A DNA stretch of 64,000 nt. Source: Glaciecola sp. UBA983 (GTDB lineage: Bacteria; Pseudomonadota; Gammaproteobacteria; Enterobacterales; Alteromonadaceae). Below the pieces are notes generated by a model, which saw only the letters and a program-made list of their open reading frames with translations, made no database searches and was not told the origin of the DNA. The DNA lies in contig DBBN01000078.1 in the NCBI GenBank assembly GCA_002292215.1, positions 1 through 64,000 of the forward strand, written 5' to 3'. Every line of letters begins with the position of its first letter. Position 1 is the stretch's first letter. Positions 35,839 to 44,695 of this stretch are shown piece after piece. The position numbers were made by a program, and so were the translations under genes.

Positions 35839-36570
35839 TTATTCGGGATTTTCTTTTAGGTTCTGTGCCTTACGCCGACGTGCTACAAGATAAATCACAC
35901 TCGCTGCAATCGCTAAACCATACCACTGTAATGCATAACCGATATGTTTTGCTGGCTCCATCACTACTGGTCGCCATTCGCGAACAAAATATTCACTCGG
36001 TTGTGTCACTGTAAGCATATAGGGCAACAATGGCAAATCAAGTAATTCGCTAATGCGTGTAAATTCTATTTGTTGAATGACTTTTGGAAACACTCCATCA
36101 GCGCTGGCAGTTTCTGTTATAAAACTATTTAAACCTGGAATACTGATCGCTCCAGACAGAGGCGCTTGTAATTCGTGTAAAGGTGGGATCATCGGTAACG
36201 CTAAACGGTCTACACGCCCTACTACCCAGCCTAGATTGACCAATAACCAGCCTTGCTTAGTGTTAACCGGTACGATTAGTTTAAATCCAACCTGCCCATT
36301 ATGCTGTTGATTATCTAGCCATAACAACGAAGTACTCGATGCAGTAGGTTCAATGCGTATCTGAACATCGCGCACATCATCCAAAGCTAGCTGAGAGAGT
36401 CGTTGATGAGCGATAATACCCTGCTCGCTGCGCTGGTTGATCTGCTCTATACGTTCTTGCTTATCCAGATAACGGGAAACTTGCCATGTACCTAACACAC
36501 ATAATATCGAGACAACACTCAATACAATTAAATGTGAAATTACAGTCAAAACATTGCTATGATGGGGCAT
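35839..36570 (-). CDS. SURF1 family cytochrome oxidase assembly protein
   Basis: A 243-residue protein with a membrane helix at each end (HLIVLSVVSILCVLGTWQVS and YALQWYGLAIAASVIYLVA) and a periplasmic domain, the SURF1 topology. Signatures include LGTWQVSR near the start, LVNLGWV in the middle and HIGYALQW near the end. SURF1 proteins help insert heme A into subunit I. It is upstream of the CxxxC protein, ctaA, cyoE and SCO, probably in one operon, and divergent from the DUF2909 gene. Confidence 0.9.
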   Translation of the reverse strand: MPHHSNVLTVISHLIVLSVVSILCVLGTWQVSRYLDKQERIEQINQRSEQGIIAHQRLSQLALDDVRDVQIRIEPTASSTSLLWLDNQQHNGQVGFKLIVPVNTKQGWLLVNLGWVVGRVDRLALPMIPPLHELQAPLSGAISIPGLNSFITETASADGVFPKVIQQIEFTRISELLDLPLLPYMLTVTQPSEYFVREWRPVVMEPAKHIGYALQWYGLAIAASVIYLVARRRKAQNLKENPE

Positions 36571-36608
36571 AGTTATTCATTATTGTATTGTAAATATAAA
36601 GGTCTCTT

Positions 36609-36818
36609 ATGCTCATTAAAATCCTTATCGGAAGTTTATTAATTATTATGATCATTAGTTTATTTCAAGCGATGCGTGTCATGCTTGGAAGCGGAAAAGC
36701 GGATACTAATATGTCTAAATTTATTGGGCGTAGGGTGCTGTTATCTGCCATCATTATTGGGTTGATTATCATTGGCGTTGCCACTGGTCTGATTGAAGCG
36801 AATCCTAGACCGTATTAA
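36609..36818 (+). CDS. DUF2909 family twin-transmembrane protein
   Basis: A 69-residue protein with two hydrophobic helices (ILIGSLLIIMIISLFQAM and VLLSAIIIGLIIIGVATGLI), of the DUF2909 family. Members sit in cytochrome c oxidase clusters of many Gammaproteobacteria, as here between SURF1 and subunit III. No function is known; a small accessory subunit of the oxidase is one possibility. It ends at a bidirectional terminator. Confidence 0.82.
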   Translation: MLIKILIGSLLIIMIISLFQAMRVMLGSGKADTNMSKFIGRRVLLSAIIIGLIIIGVATGLIEANPRPY

Positions 36819-36821
36819 ACA

Positions 36822-36856
36822 AAAAACCAGCGCACAATTAACGCTGGTTTTTCGTT
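36822..36856. terminator. Bidirectional terminator between DUF2909 gene and coxC
   Basis: AAAAACCAGCG (36822-36832) and CGCTGGTTTTT (36842-36852) form an 11-bp perfect stem with a 9-nt loop. The A-run on one side and T-run on the other give a terminator in both directions, closing the DUF2909 gene on plus and the cox subunit operon on minus. Confidence 0.88.
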
Positions 36857-36862
36857 ACTTGT

Positions 36863-37750
36863 TTATAATATATAAACAAAGAAAAATAACATAACCCAAA
36901 CCACATCAACAAAATGCCAGTACCAACTGCCCGCTTGGAATGCGAAATGATTATCAGGCGTAAAGTGTCCTTTTTGGATCCGGAACCACAATACGATTAA
37001 TATTACCGTTCCTAAGGTCACATGCATGCCATGAAATCCAGTCAACATAAAGAACGTATTACCATACATCCCTGAATCAAGAGTCAAACCAATTTCATAC
37101 GCATGGATATATTCTTCAACCTGAAGCGCCAAAAAGATACAACCCAAGATAATTGTTAAGCCTAACATCCAAGATAATTGTTTGCGTTTATCTTGCTCTA
37201 AACCAACATGCGCATAATGACAAGTGACAGAAGAGGTTAGCAGTAATAGCGTGTTAATCAGGGGTAAGCCAAACCAACCCATCTGAGTCGATTCGGTTCC
37301 ACCCGGAGTTTGTAGTAGCGGCCACACGGCTTCGAATCCTGGCCATAATACTTCATTAGTCATTGCGTTATTGGATGCTCCCCCTAACCACGGGATTGCA
37401 ATGGTACGTGCATAAAATAATGCGCCAAAGAAAGCAGCAAAGAACATGACCTCAGAAAATATAAACCAAGCCATACCTTGTCGATATGAACGACTCAGTT
37501 GGTCCGAGTACAACCCTGACATCGACTCATGAATTTGATTTCTAAACCAGCCTGTCACCATAAATATTAATGTGGCGATACCCGCGAGTAAGATCCATTC
37601 ACCATGCCCTTCTTTCCCTTTTGATACCTCTACGGTAAATGTACCGGCACCTACCGCAATTAAAAATAATGCTACTGCGCCAATGATCGGCCAGATACTT
37701 TGCTCTGGGACGTAATACTTTTGATATTCTTTTACTTCTTGTTGTGCCAT
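36863..37750 (-). CDS. coxC: Cytochrome c oxidase subunit III
   Basis: A 295-residue, seven-helix subunit III. Signatures are SEVMFFAAFFGALFYAR, FHGMHVTLGTVILIVLWFR and WYWHFVDVVWVMLFFFVYIL split around the conserved WHFVDVVW near the end. It is the last gene of the operon coxB-coxA-ctaG-coxC and ends just before the shared terminator. Subunit III stabilises the catalytic core and may feed oxygen and protons. Confidence 0.95.
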   Translation of the reverse strand: MAQQEVKEYQKYYVPEQSIWPIIGAVALFLIAVGAGTFTVEVSKGKEGHGEWILLAGIATLIFMVTGWFRNQIHESMSGLYSDQLSRSYRQGMAWFIFSEVMFFAAFFGALFYARTIAIPWLGGASNNAMTNEVLWPGFEAVWPLLQTPGGTESTQMGWFGLPLINTLLLLTSSVTCHYAHVGLEQDKRKQLSWMLGLTIILGCIFLALQVEEYIHAYEIGLTLDSGMYGNTFFMLTGFHGMHVTLGTVILIVLWFRIQKGHFTPDNHFAFQAGSWYWHFVDVVWVMLFFFVYIL

Positions 37751-37761
37751 GACGGCCTCCT

Positions 37762-38340
37762 TTACTCTGATGCTTGAGCCTGTGCTTCTGCGACTTTTTG
37801 TGCCGCAGCAGTGACATCATACAAAGTATATTGAACGGTGAAATACGTGACATCTTTAGGTATTTGCGGATCGACATAAAATTGCATTGGCATCAATGCT
37901 TCTTCACCCGCTAGCAATGGTTGGTTATTAAAACAAAAACACTCCGTTTTATTTAAGTATAACGCAGCTGTTCCAGGTGATACTGAAGGGATCGCCTGCC
38001 CAACAATATCTCTAAATGCAGGATTTCTCACATAAAACTCAACTTGATTAAGTTCACCAGGATGAACTTGAATGCGTTTAGTTTTTGCTTCAAATGCCCA
38101 CGGCATACCTGTAGTTGTTTTGGTTATAAACTCAATCGTAACCAAACGAGATCTGTCTATATCAGTTGCTTCATAAACAATTGCAGTCTCATTAGTCTTG
38201 CCATTAATACCTGTTATGTCACAAAACACATCGTACAAAGGCACTAACGCAAACCCAAACGTAAACATCCCAAACACAATCACGACTAGTTTTACCACTA
38301 GCTTATTATTCAGATTGCTCGATGTTGACTGGTTCATCAT
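37762..38340 (-). CDS. ctaG: Cytochrome c oxidase assembly protein Cox11/CtaG
   Basis: A 192-residue protein with one N-terminal membrane helix and a periplasmic immunoglobulin-like domain. The copper-binding CFCF motif (KTECFCFNNQPL) is intact, as is VPLYDVFCDITGINGKT near the helix. Cox11 inserts copper into the CuB site of subunit I. It lies between coxA and coxC, the usual place. The start may be either of two adjacent ATGs. Confidence 0.94.
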   Translation of the reverse strand: MMNQSTSSNLNNKLVVKLVVIVFGMFTFGFALVPLYDVFCDITGINGKTNETAIVYEATDIDRSRLVTIEFITKTTTGMPWAFEAKTKRIQVHPGELNQVEFYVRNPAFRDIVGQAIPSVSPGTAALYLNKTECFCFNNQPLLAGEEALMPMQFYVDPQIPKDVTYFTVQYTLYDVTAAAQKVAEAQAQASE

Positions 38341-38372
38341 TCGTGCCTTATAGGTTTATGAGTTTAGTACAA

Positions 38373-39974
38373 TTACTTAATTATCGGCGGTGTCTCAAAA
38401 GTGTGATACGGGGCTGGCGATGGAATTTCCCATTCTAGTCCCTCAGCACCTTCCCATACTTGGGCTGACGCCGGCTCACCTTTTTTGCGACACGCTTTAA
38501 TTAACAACGCTAAGAAAATCAATTGTGATAATCCAAACGCAAATCCACCGATGCTGATCCATTTATTAAAATCAGCAAACTGTAATGCATAATCAGGAAT
38601 TCGACGTGGCATACCAGCTAGTCCCACAAAATGCATTGGGAAGAATAAAACATTCACCGACACCAACGATGCCCAGAAGTGCCACTTCGCCAATGTGTTG
38701 TCATACATCACACCGGTCCATTTTGGTAGCCAATAATAAGCCGCCGCCATGATTGAGAATATCGCACCGGTCACTAATACGTAGTGGAAATGAGCCACAA
38801 CAAAATAAGTATCGTGATATTGAAAATCAACAGGCGTAATTGCGAGCATTAGTCCCGATAAACCGCCAATGGTAAATAACACAACAAATGCGATTGCAAA
38901 TAACATTGGAACTTCAAATGTCATTGAACCACGCCACATCGTCGCCACCCAGTTGAAAACTTTTACGCCCGTAGGTACCGAAATTAGCATAGTCGCAAAC
39001 ATAAAGAACATCTCTGCAGCAACCGGCATCCCTGTTGTAAACATATGGTGCGCCCATACAATAAACGACAATAATGCAATCGATGCCGTGGCATAGACCA
39101 TTGAGGCATAGCCAAATAAAGGTTTGCGCGCAAACGTCGGAATAATGTGCGAAATAATGCCAAATGCAGGCAATATCATAATGTAAACTTCTGGGTGTCC
39201 AAAGAACCAAAATATATGCTGGAACATGACTGGATCACCGCCACCTGCAGCATTGAAGAAACTGGTGCCAAAGTACTTATCAGTCAATACCATGGTCACG
39301 ACACCGGCTAATACCGGCATAACCGCAATTAACAAAAACGCAGTGATTAACCAGGTCCAAACGAACATCGGCATTTTCATCCACGTCATACCTGGTGCAC
39401 GCATATTCCAAATGGTCACAATCACGTTAATTGCACCCATGATGGATGAGATCCCCATAATATGGACAGAGAACACAAACAAGGCAGTGCTATCACTACT
39501 ATACGTCGTGGATAGCGGTGCGTAGAAGGTCCAACCGAATGCAGGTCCGCCCCCTTCCATAAATAAGGAAGATAATAAGATCAAAAACGCAAATGGTAAT
39601 ATCCAAAAGCTCCAGTTATTCATGCGCGGCAGTGCCATATCCGGCGCACCAATCATCATTGGGATCAGCCAGTTGGCTAATCCAGTAAATGCTGGCATAA
39701 CCGCACCAAACACCATAATCAAACCATGTACTGTGGTCATTTGATTAAAGAAATTAGGGTCGACTATCTGTAAGCCCGGTTGAAATAACTCGGCACGAAT
39801 GATCATTGCCATCGCCCCACCGGTCAAAAACATAATAAAAGAGAACCATAAATACAAGGTGCCTATGTCTTTGTGGTTGGTTGTAAACAACCACCGCTTG
39901 ATCCCTTTAGGGATATGATGATGGTGGTGTTCATCATGCTCGTCATGATGAAGTGTATCAGTAGCAGTACTCAT
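38373..39974 (-). CDS. coxA: Cytochrome c oxidase subunit I
   Basis: A 533-residue, 12-helix heme-copper oxidase catalytic subunit (aa3-type, A family). Heme a and CuB ligands are visible: [10 protein letters not shown] (low-spin heme His), [15 protein letters not shown] with the His-Tyr crosslink pair, WAHHMFT (CuB His pair) and [11 protein letters not shown] (heme a3 and a His). The Glu in HPEVYI and the D-channel region near the N-terminus fit A-type enzymes. The N-terminus is His/Asp/Glu-rich ([16 protein letters not shown]), which could bind metal or just be flexible. Confidence 0.96.
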   Translation of the reverse strand: MSTATDTLHHDEHDEHHHHHIPKGIKRWLFTTNHKDIGTLYLWFSFIMFLTGGAMAMIIRAELFQPGLQIVDPNFFNQMTTVHGLIMVFGAVMPAFTGLANWLIPMMIGAPDMALPRMNNWSFWILPFAFLILLSSLFMEGGGPAFGWTFYAPLSTTYSSDSTALFVFSVHIMGISSIMGAINVIVTIWNMRAPGMTWMKMPMFVWTWLITAFLLIAVMPVLAGVVTMVLTDKYFGTSFFNAAGGGDPVMFQHIFWFFGHPEVYIMILPAFGIISHIIPTFARKPLFGYASMVYATASIALLSFIVWAHHMFTTGMPVAAEMFFMFATMLISVPTGVKVFNWVATMWRGSMTFEVPMLFAIAFVVLFTIGGLSGLMLAITPVDFQYHDTYFVVAHFHYVLVTGAIFSIMAAAYYWLPKWTGVMYDNTLAKWHFWASLVSVNVLFFPMHFVGLAGMPRRIPDYALQFADFNKWISIGGFAFGLSQLIFLALLIKACRKKGEPASAQVWEGAEGLEWEIPSPAPYHTFETPPIIK

Positions 39975-39986
39975 GTGACATGCCTC

Positions 39987-41141
39987 CTATTTACCATTTG
40001 CGTATGTGTGCACTTCGGATGCTTGTACAATATCACCTGTATTGTTGCCCCATGCATTACGTTGATATGTGATTACCGCAGCAATCTCTGAGAGTGTTAG
40101 TTGCTTTGCAAAAGCTTGCATGGCGGTACCCGTTCGACCATTGAGTAAGATATCAATGTGACCAGTACGATCATTCAATACTAGGTTACTACCTTTAATT
40201 GACGGAAATACGCCTGGCAAACCTTCACCATTTGGCATATGACACGCTGCACATTTTGCTAAATAGACTTTTTGACCCGAAGTCATCAAGTCGTCCATAC
40301 TCATGTTCATGGCTAACAAGCGGTCTTCTTCTGCTTTAGCAGTCTCAATCGCGGCAATTTTTTCTGCTTTCCACTTTTCATACTCTTGTGGGGTTTTAGC
40401 AATAACTACAATAGGCATAAAACCATGATCTTTTCCACAAAGCTCTGCACATTGACCACGATAAACGCCTGGTTCATTGACGTTAGTCCAGGCTTCATTA
40501 ATAAATCCAGGGTTGGCATCTTTTTTAATTGCAAAATCAGGTACCCACCATGAATGAATAACATCATCCGAGGTAATCAAAAATCGTACTTTTTGACCGG
40601 TAGGAATGACCAGCGGACGGTCAACTTCGAGAAGATAATTTTCACTTTTGGCAAATTTGTTTCTAATCTGTTCTTGCTGAGTGGCCAAAGTCGAATAAAA
40701 TTCAACATCAGAATCCATATATTTATAATGCCACTTCCACTGTGATCCAGTTACTAACACTGTCATATCAGCTTCAGAGGTATCTTCCATAGCTATCAAG
40801 GTTTTTGCAGCAGGGAACGCCATTAAAATCAGAATAATAAAGGGAACGACGGTCCAGGCAATTTCAACTTTGACACTCTCATGAAAGTTGGCTGGTTTCG
40901 CACCGCGAGATTTACGGTGTAAAAACATCGATATAAACATGACACCAAACACAACGACAGCGATACCGACACACACCATAAACATCAACATGTGTAAGTC
41001 GTAGACTTGGCTACTAATATCAGTGACACCAGAACGTAAGTTCAGATCACTCCGTCCTTCTGATTCTAGCGATTGTGCTAATGTCGGCAAGGTTATAAAC
41101 ATTGTTACTATTGTGACAAACATCTTTGTGAGTAGGTTCAC
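39987..41141 (-). CDS. coxB: Cytochrome c oxidase subunit II with fused cytochrome c domain
   Basis: A 384-residue subunit: signal peptide, two membrane helices, a CuA domain with IHSWWVPDF and the cluster GQCAELCGKDHGFMP (Cys, Cys, His, Met ligands), then a C-terminal cytochrome c domain with CAACHMPNGEG. The fusion gives a caa3-type oxidase that carries its own electron donor. The start is GTG at 41141, decided by the strong GGAGGT five bases upstream. First gene of the cox subunit operon; a long imperfect hairpin lies in its leader. Confidence 0.95.
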   Translation of the reverse strand: MNLLTKMFVTIVTMFITLPTLAQSLESEGRSDLNLRSGVTDISSQVYDLHMLMFMVCVGIAVVVFGVMFISMFLHRKSRGAKPANFHESVKVEIAWTVVPFIILILMAFPAAKTLIAMEDTSEADMTVLVTGSQWKWHYKYMDSDVEFYSTLATQQEQIRNKFAKSENYLLEVDRPLVIPTGQKVRFLITSDDVIHSWWVPDFAIKKDANPGFINEAWTNVNEPGVYRGQCAELCGKDHGFMPIVVIAKTPQEYEKWKAEKIAAIETAKAEEDRLLAMNMSMDDLMTSGQKVYLAKCAACHMPNGEGLPGVFPSIKGSNLVLNDRTGHIDILLNGRTGTAMQAFAKQLTLSEIAAVITYQRNAWGNNTGDIVQASEVHTYANGK

Positions 41142-41168
41142 TAACCACCTCCGTGAGAGTTAAACTCG

Positions 41169-41237
41169 ACTTAACAATCCTAATACGATGTCGTTATGTT
41201 CAGACTGAAGGTCATAACGAATGTCGAATTGTTAAGT
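41169..41237 (-). repeat. Long imperfect hairpin in the coxB leader
   Basis: ACTTAACAAT (41169-41178) pairs with ATTGTTAAGT (41228-41237), CGA (186-188) with TCG (224-226), and TCGTTATG (41191-41198) with CATAACGA (41213-41220), with a small apical stem-loop inside. The whole 69-bp structure lies 17 bases upstream of the coxB ribosome binding site. It could be an RNA control element or a protein-binding palindrome. The rest of the 362-bp gap (41142-41503) shows only the lexA terminator and a possible coxB promoter. Confidence 0.5.
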
Positions 41238-41422
41238 ACACTTATACTTCATGTGAATGAGATGTTAAACAATGTACATAGAATAAACAATGTTTTTATA
41301 GGGAATAAACAGAAATAATTGTTATATGAAAACTGTGGGGGGTGCTAACTGCCGAATCGAGTGCATTTGATCGACTGGAGGTAATTTAGTAATTGATTTG
41401 TATATATTTATTTTGGGTAGAA

Positions 41423-41464
41423 AAAAGGTAACGTTCGAGATAAGAGACTCAAATGTTACCTTTT
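41423..41464. terminator. Terminator downstream of lexA
   Basis: AAAAGGTAACGTT (41423-41435) pairs with AATGTTACCTTTT (41452-41464), 13 bp with one G-T pair, around a 16-nt loop. On the lexA strand it ends in a T-run. It lies 40 bp after the lexA stop. Confidence 0.75.
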
Positions 41465-41503
41465 ATGTGTTTGTTGATCGCGTTTTGCTACTCAGATTAT
41501 GGA

Positions 41504-42127
41504 CTACATCCAATCTGCATTTCTAATGACACCGACCGCTATTCCTTCGATATTGAAGGACTCTTCGGCTAAATCGACTTTTATCGGAGCAAACTCTTCG
41601 TTTTCTGCATGAAGCAAGACATGTTGTCCATTTTTTTCTAAGCGTTTAACGGTAACATCATCGCCTACACGGGCAACGACAACCTGACCATTATGGACAT
41701 CTACAGTTCGGTGTACCGCCAATAAATCACCATCTAAAATACCAATATCTTTCATCGACATCCCATTGACGCGCAATAAGAAGTCCGCTTGTGGATGAAA
41801 CAAGTTAGGATCAACTTTATAATGTGACTCCACATGCTCTTGTGCCAATATAGGTTCACCCGCTGCAACTCTTCCAATCAACGGCAAACCCATCTCTTCA
41901 GGTGTATCATCTAAAGGAATATTTAATTTTATGCCACGCGAAGTTCCCGCAAGGATCTCAATCACGCCTTTGCGCGCTAATGCTTTAAGATGTTCTTCAG
42001 CAGCATTCGGTGATTTAAAGCCTAAGTGTCTAGCAATTTCGGCGCGAGTCGGCGGCATACCGGTTTCAATCATCGTTGCTTTAATAAGATCAAGTACTTC
42101 TTGTTGTCGAGGTGTTAGTGGACGCAT
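41504..42127 (-). CDS. lexA: LexA repressor
   Basis: A 207-residue SOS repressor. The N-terminal winged helix (residues 1-70) includes [23 protein letters not shown]. The self-cleavage site A89-G90 in RVAAGEP, the catalytic S124 in GMSMKD and K161 in VTVKRLEK are all present, so the protein should be RecA-responsive. Two SOS boxes lie directly upstream. It is divergent from plsB as in E. coli, and ends at a bidirectional terminator. Confidence 0.97.
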   Translation of the reverse strand: MRPLTPRQQEVLDLIKATMIETGMPPTRAEIARHLGFKSPNAAEEHLKALARKGVIEILAGTSRGIKLNIPLDDTPEEMGLPLIGRVAAGEPILAQEHVESHYKVDPNLFHPQADFLLRVNGMSMKDIGILDGDLLAVHRTVDVHNGQVVVARVGDDVTVKRLEKNGQHVLLHAENEEFAPIKVDLAEESFNIEGIAVGVIRNADWM

Positions 42128-42134
42128 AACCAGC

Positions 42135-42169
42135 CTGTTAATTAATACAGTTACTGGTAGTATATCCAG
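42135..42169. promoter_or_regulatory. Tandem LexA (SOS) boxes between lexA and plsB
   Basis: Box 1 (42135-42150) is a perfect CTGT-N8-ACAG. Box 2 (42154-42169) is CTGG-N8-CCAG, a weaker but palindromic match. They start 19 bp apart and 8-27 bp upstream of the lexA start, so they should mediate autorepression. Because plsB is divergent, they could also affect it, though they are about 90 bp from its start. Confidence 0.88.
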
Positions 42170-42256
42170 TATTATTTTAAATACAAGTCCCTTTAATATC
42201 CCTATTTTGTTTTTACATGTATAATTGCGAAAATTTTATAGGTGAACATCAACCCC

Positions 42257-44695
42257 ATGTCCTTTTTCAGAAAATTATTTTTATCTTTGTTGTATTGGCC
42301 CATTCGATTATGCGTCAAACCACACACAATCCCTGCTGATGTGACGGGTGAATTGGGCATCGACCCCAACCGACCTATTATTTATATATTACATACTGAT
42401 TCAGTTACTGACCAACTCGCTCTTGCTTTTTCGACTAAACGCTTAGGTTTACCGAGCCCTCTATCGCCGTCGGCCTTTGGTAACAATCAACATGTCTCTT
42501 GCTTGTATTTGCACACTCAAACCCCTTTGTTCAGTAAAAAACCTGGCAAAACCAATATCGAGTCGCAATTTACTCAGCTGTTTCATACCCATAGAGAACA
42601 ACCTGATCTAGATATTCAAATGGTTCCGGTATACATAACCTGGGGTCGAGCACCGGAAAAATCCAAGCCTGGTTTCTCCGATCTTATCGTTGATGTCGCC
42701 TCGCCAAGTTGGTTACGTAAGATATTTATTGTGTTGTTTTTGGGGCGTGATAATTTTGTGTCATACTCTAAAGCGGTATCCTCACAGTTTATGGCGCAAC
42801 AGCATGGCACTGATGAACACATTGCTCGTAAATTGCTCCGTGTAGCTGCGACTCATTTCCAACGCAAACGCCAAGGATTAAACGGCCCTACGCTATTAGA
42901 GCGTCAAACGTTACATTCCGCTGTAGTGGGTTCTGATTCTGTCAAACAAGCGATGCGTGAGCTAGTCCGTAGCAAAAATGTCTTACCCGCTAAAGCCAAA
43001 CAAGAAGCCCATAAGTATTTAGATGAAATTGCAGGTGATTATCGTGAGGGCTTAATCCGTTTTGCCAATCGGATCCTTACCCCAATTTGGAATAAAATTT
43101 ATAATGGCATCACCGTATCGAATGCATCTAAAGTCCGCGAACTATCCCGTAACGGCCATGAAATCATTTATGTACCTTGTCATCGCTCGCACATGGATTA
43201 TTTACTACTAACAACTGTTATTTATAATGAAGGATTAGTCACCCCTCATATTGCAGCGGGGATTAATCTTAATTTTTGGCCAGCAGGTCCTATATTTAGA
43301 AAAGCAGGCGCATTCTTTTTACGCCGAAGTTTCGCCGGAAACAAGCTCTATACCGCAGTATTCCGTGAATATTTAGAGTTATTGTTTAACAAAGGTTATT
43401 CTGTCAAATACTACCCTGAAGGGGGGCGCTCACGCACCGGCAGATTGCTACCTCCAAAGACCGGCATGTTGGCGATGACCATTCAAGCCATGACCAAAGG
43501 GATCAATCGCCCTGTAAGTCTGGTGCCGGTTTATATTGGCTATGAAAATGTCATGGAAGTCAGCAGCTATGTCAAAGAACTGAAAGGCAAATCCAAGAAA
43601 AAAGAATCGCCTTTACAAGTCCTCGGGGCTATCAAAAAATTACGTAATTATGGTCATGGCTATCTTAATTTTGGAGAACCGATCCAGCTAAATCAATTTT
43701 TGGACCAACACGCTAAGGGTTGGAGCCGACCAGTTGACCAAGACGATATCCATAAAAAACCACAATGGCTAACCCCAGCAGTAAACCGATTAGCCGATGA
43801 CATTATGTTAGAGATTAATAAATCAGCCGCACTCAATGGTATGGCATTAGTATCATTATGCTTATTAGCAAGCAAAACGATGACCATGAGTCAAACCGAA
43901 ATGGAACATGCAATCAGTGATTATTTGACGTTATTCCGCACATTACCTTTCTCAGATACGATGTCGATCCCTGAGTATAATGCGTCAGAATTAATTACTA
44001 ATACCCTATCTTTAAAGCGTCTACAGACCGAAACTGACCAATTTGGAACGTTGATATCCCCGCAGCCAGATAATGCGGTAGCCCTAACTTATTATCGCAA
44101 TAACATTATTCACCTGTTTGCCTTGCCAAGTCTAATTACTGCACTGGTGTTTGCTAAAAATGGCTGTGAAAAATCGTTTATTTTAACGACCGTAAAAACG
44201 ATCTATCCCTTATTACACAAAGAACTTTTTATCTATTTTACAGTAGATGAAGCACTCACTTATGCCGATGAATGTATTTCACAACTCAAAGCACAAGGGC
44301 TGCTAGTTCAATCAGGGCGAAAAATAATGCCTCCCGCCTCCACTGATGCATCGTTTCATAGTGCATGGCTACTGGCACGTGTAATGCAAGATACGTGGCA
44401 ACGTTATGCGATTGTCTTAACGGTATTAACCAAAAATGCAGGTGTGAGTAGAGGTGAATTAGAACGTGAATCTCGTAAAATCGCCGAACGTTTATCAAGT
44501 TTATATGGAGTGAGTTCTCCGGAGTTTTCGGATAAAAATGTCTTTGCGACGTTAGTCAATGGATTACGTGAAAATGCGTTATTAACATCAGATGATAGCG
44601 GTGCGTTGCATTTAAATGACAACTCCACCGCGTTCCATGATTTAGTCAATCAGATTGTCTGGCCAGAAATAGTCCAGCACTTACAAAAAATCTAA
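42257..44695 (+). CDS. plsB: Glycerol-3-phosphate 1-O-acyltransferase PlsB
   Basis: An 812-residue membrane-associated enzyme that makes lysophosphatidic acid, the first step of phospholipid synthesis. Acyltransferase block I HRSHMD is at residues 309-314, with block II near GAFFLRRSFAGN, block III EGGRSRTGRLLPPKTG and block IV SLVPVYIGYE. The length equals the E. coli enzyme. An in-frame GTG at 42242 is possible; ATG at 42257 with AGGTGA upstream is preferred. Divergent from lexA. The stop overlaps the convergent ilvA end by 4 bp. Confidence 0.95.
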   Translation: MSFFRKLFLSLLYWPIRLCVKPHTIPADVTGELGIDPNRPIIYILHTDSVTDQLALAFSTKRLGLPSPLSPSAFGNNQHVSCLYLHTQTPLFSKKPGKTNIESQFTQLFHTHREQPDLDIQMVPVYITWGRAPEKSKPGFSDLIVDVASPSWLRKIFIVLFLGRDNFVSYSKAVSSQFMAQQHGTDEHIARKLLRVAATHFQRKRQGLNGPTLLERQTLHSAVVGSDSVKQAMRELVRSKNVLPAKAKQEAHKYLDEIAGDYREGLIRFANRILTPIWNKIYNGITVSNASKVRELSRNGHEIIYVPCHRSHMDYLLLTTVIYNEGLVTPHIAAGINLNFWPAGPIFRKAGAFFLRRSFAGNKLYTAVFREYLELLFNKGYSVKYYPEGGRSRTGRLLPPKTGMLAMTIQAMTKGINRPVSLVPVYIGYENVMEVSSYVKELKGKSKKKESPLQVLGAIKKLRNYGHGYLNFGEPIQLNQFLDQHAKGWSRPVDQDDIHKKPQWLTPAVNRLADDIMLEINKSAALNGMALVSLCLLASKTMTMSQTEMEHAISDYLTLFRTLPFSDTMSIPEYNASELITNTLSLKRLQTETDQFGTLISPQPDNAVALTYYRNNIIHLFALPSLITALVFAKNGCEKSFILTTVKTIYPLLHKELFIYFTVDEALTYADECISQLKAQGLLVQSGRKIMPPASTDASFHSAWLLARVMQDTWQRYAIVLTVLTKNAGVSRGELERESRKIAERLSSLYGVSSPEFSDKNVFATLVNGLRENALLTSDDSGALHLNDNSTAFHDLVNQIVWPEIVQHLQKI

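Noticed and set aside
39226-39525. Plus-strand open frame of 99 residues inside coxA
   Set aside because: Antisense to a core subunit I region with fully conserved motifs; product lacks recognisable features.
41238-41422. FNR-like site in the coxB upstream region
   Set aside because: TTTGATCGAC has only one half of TTGAT-N4-ATCAA; the other half is missing.
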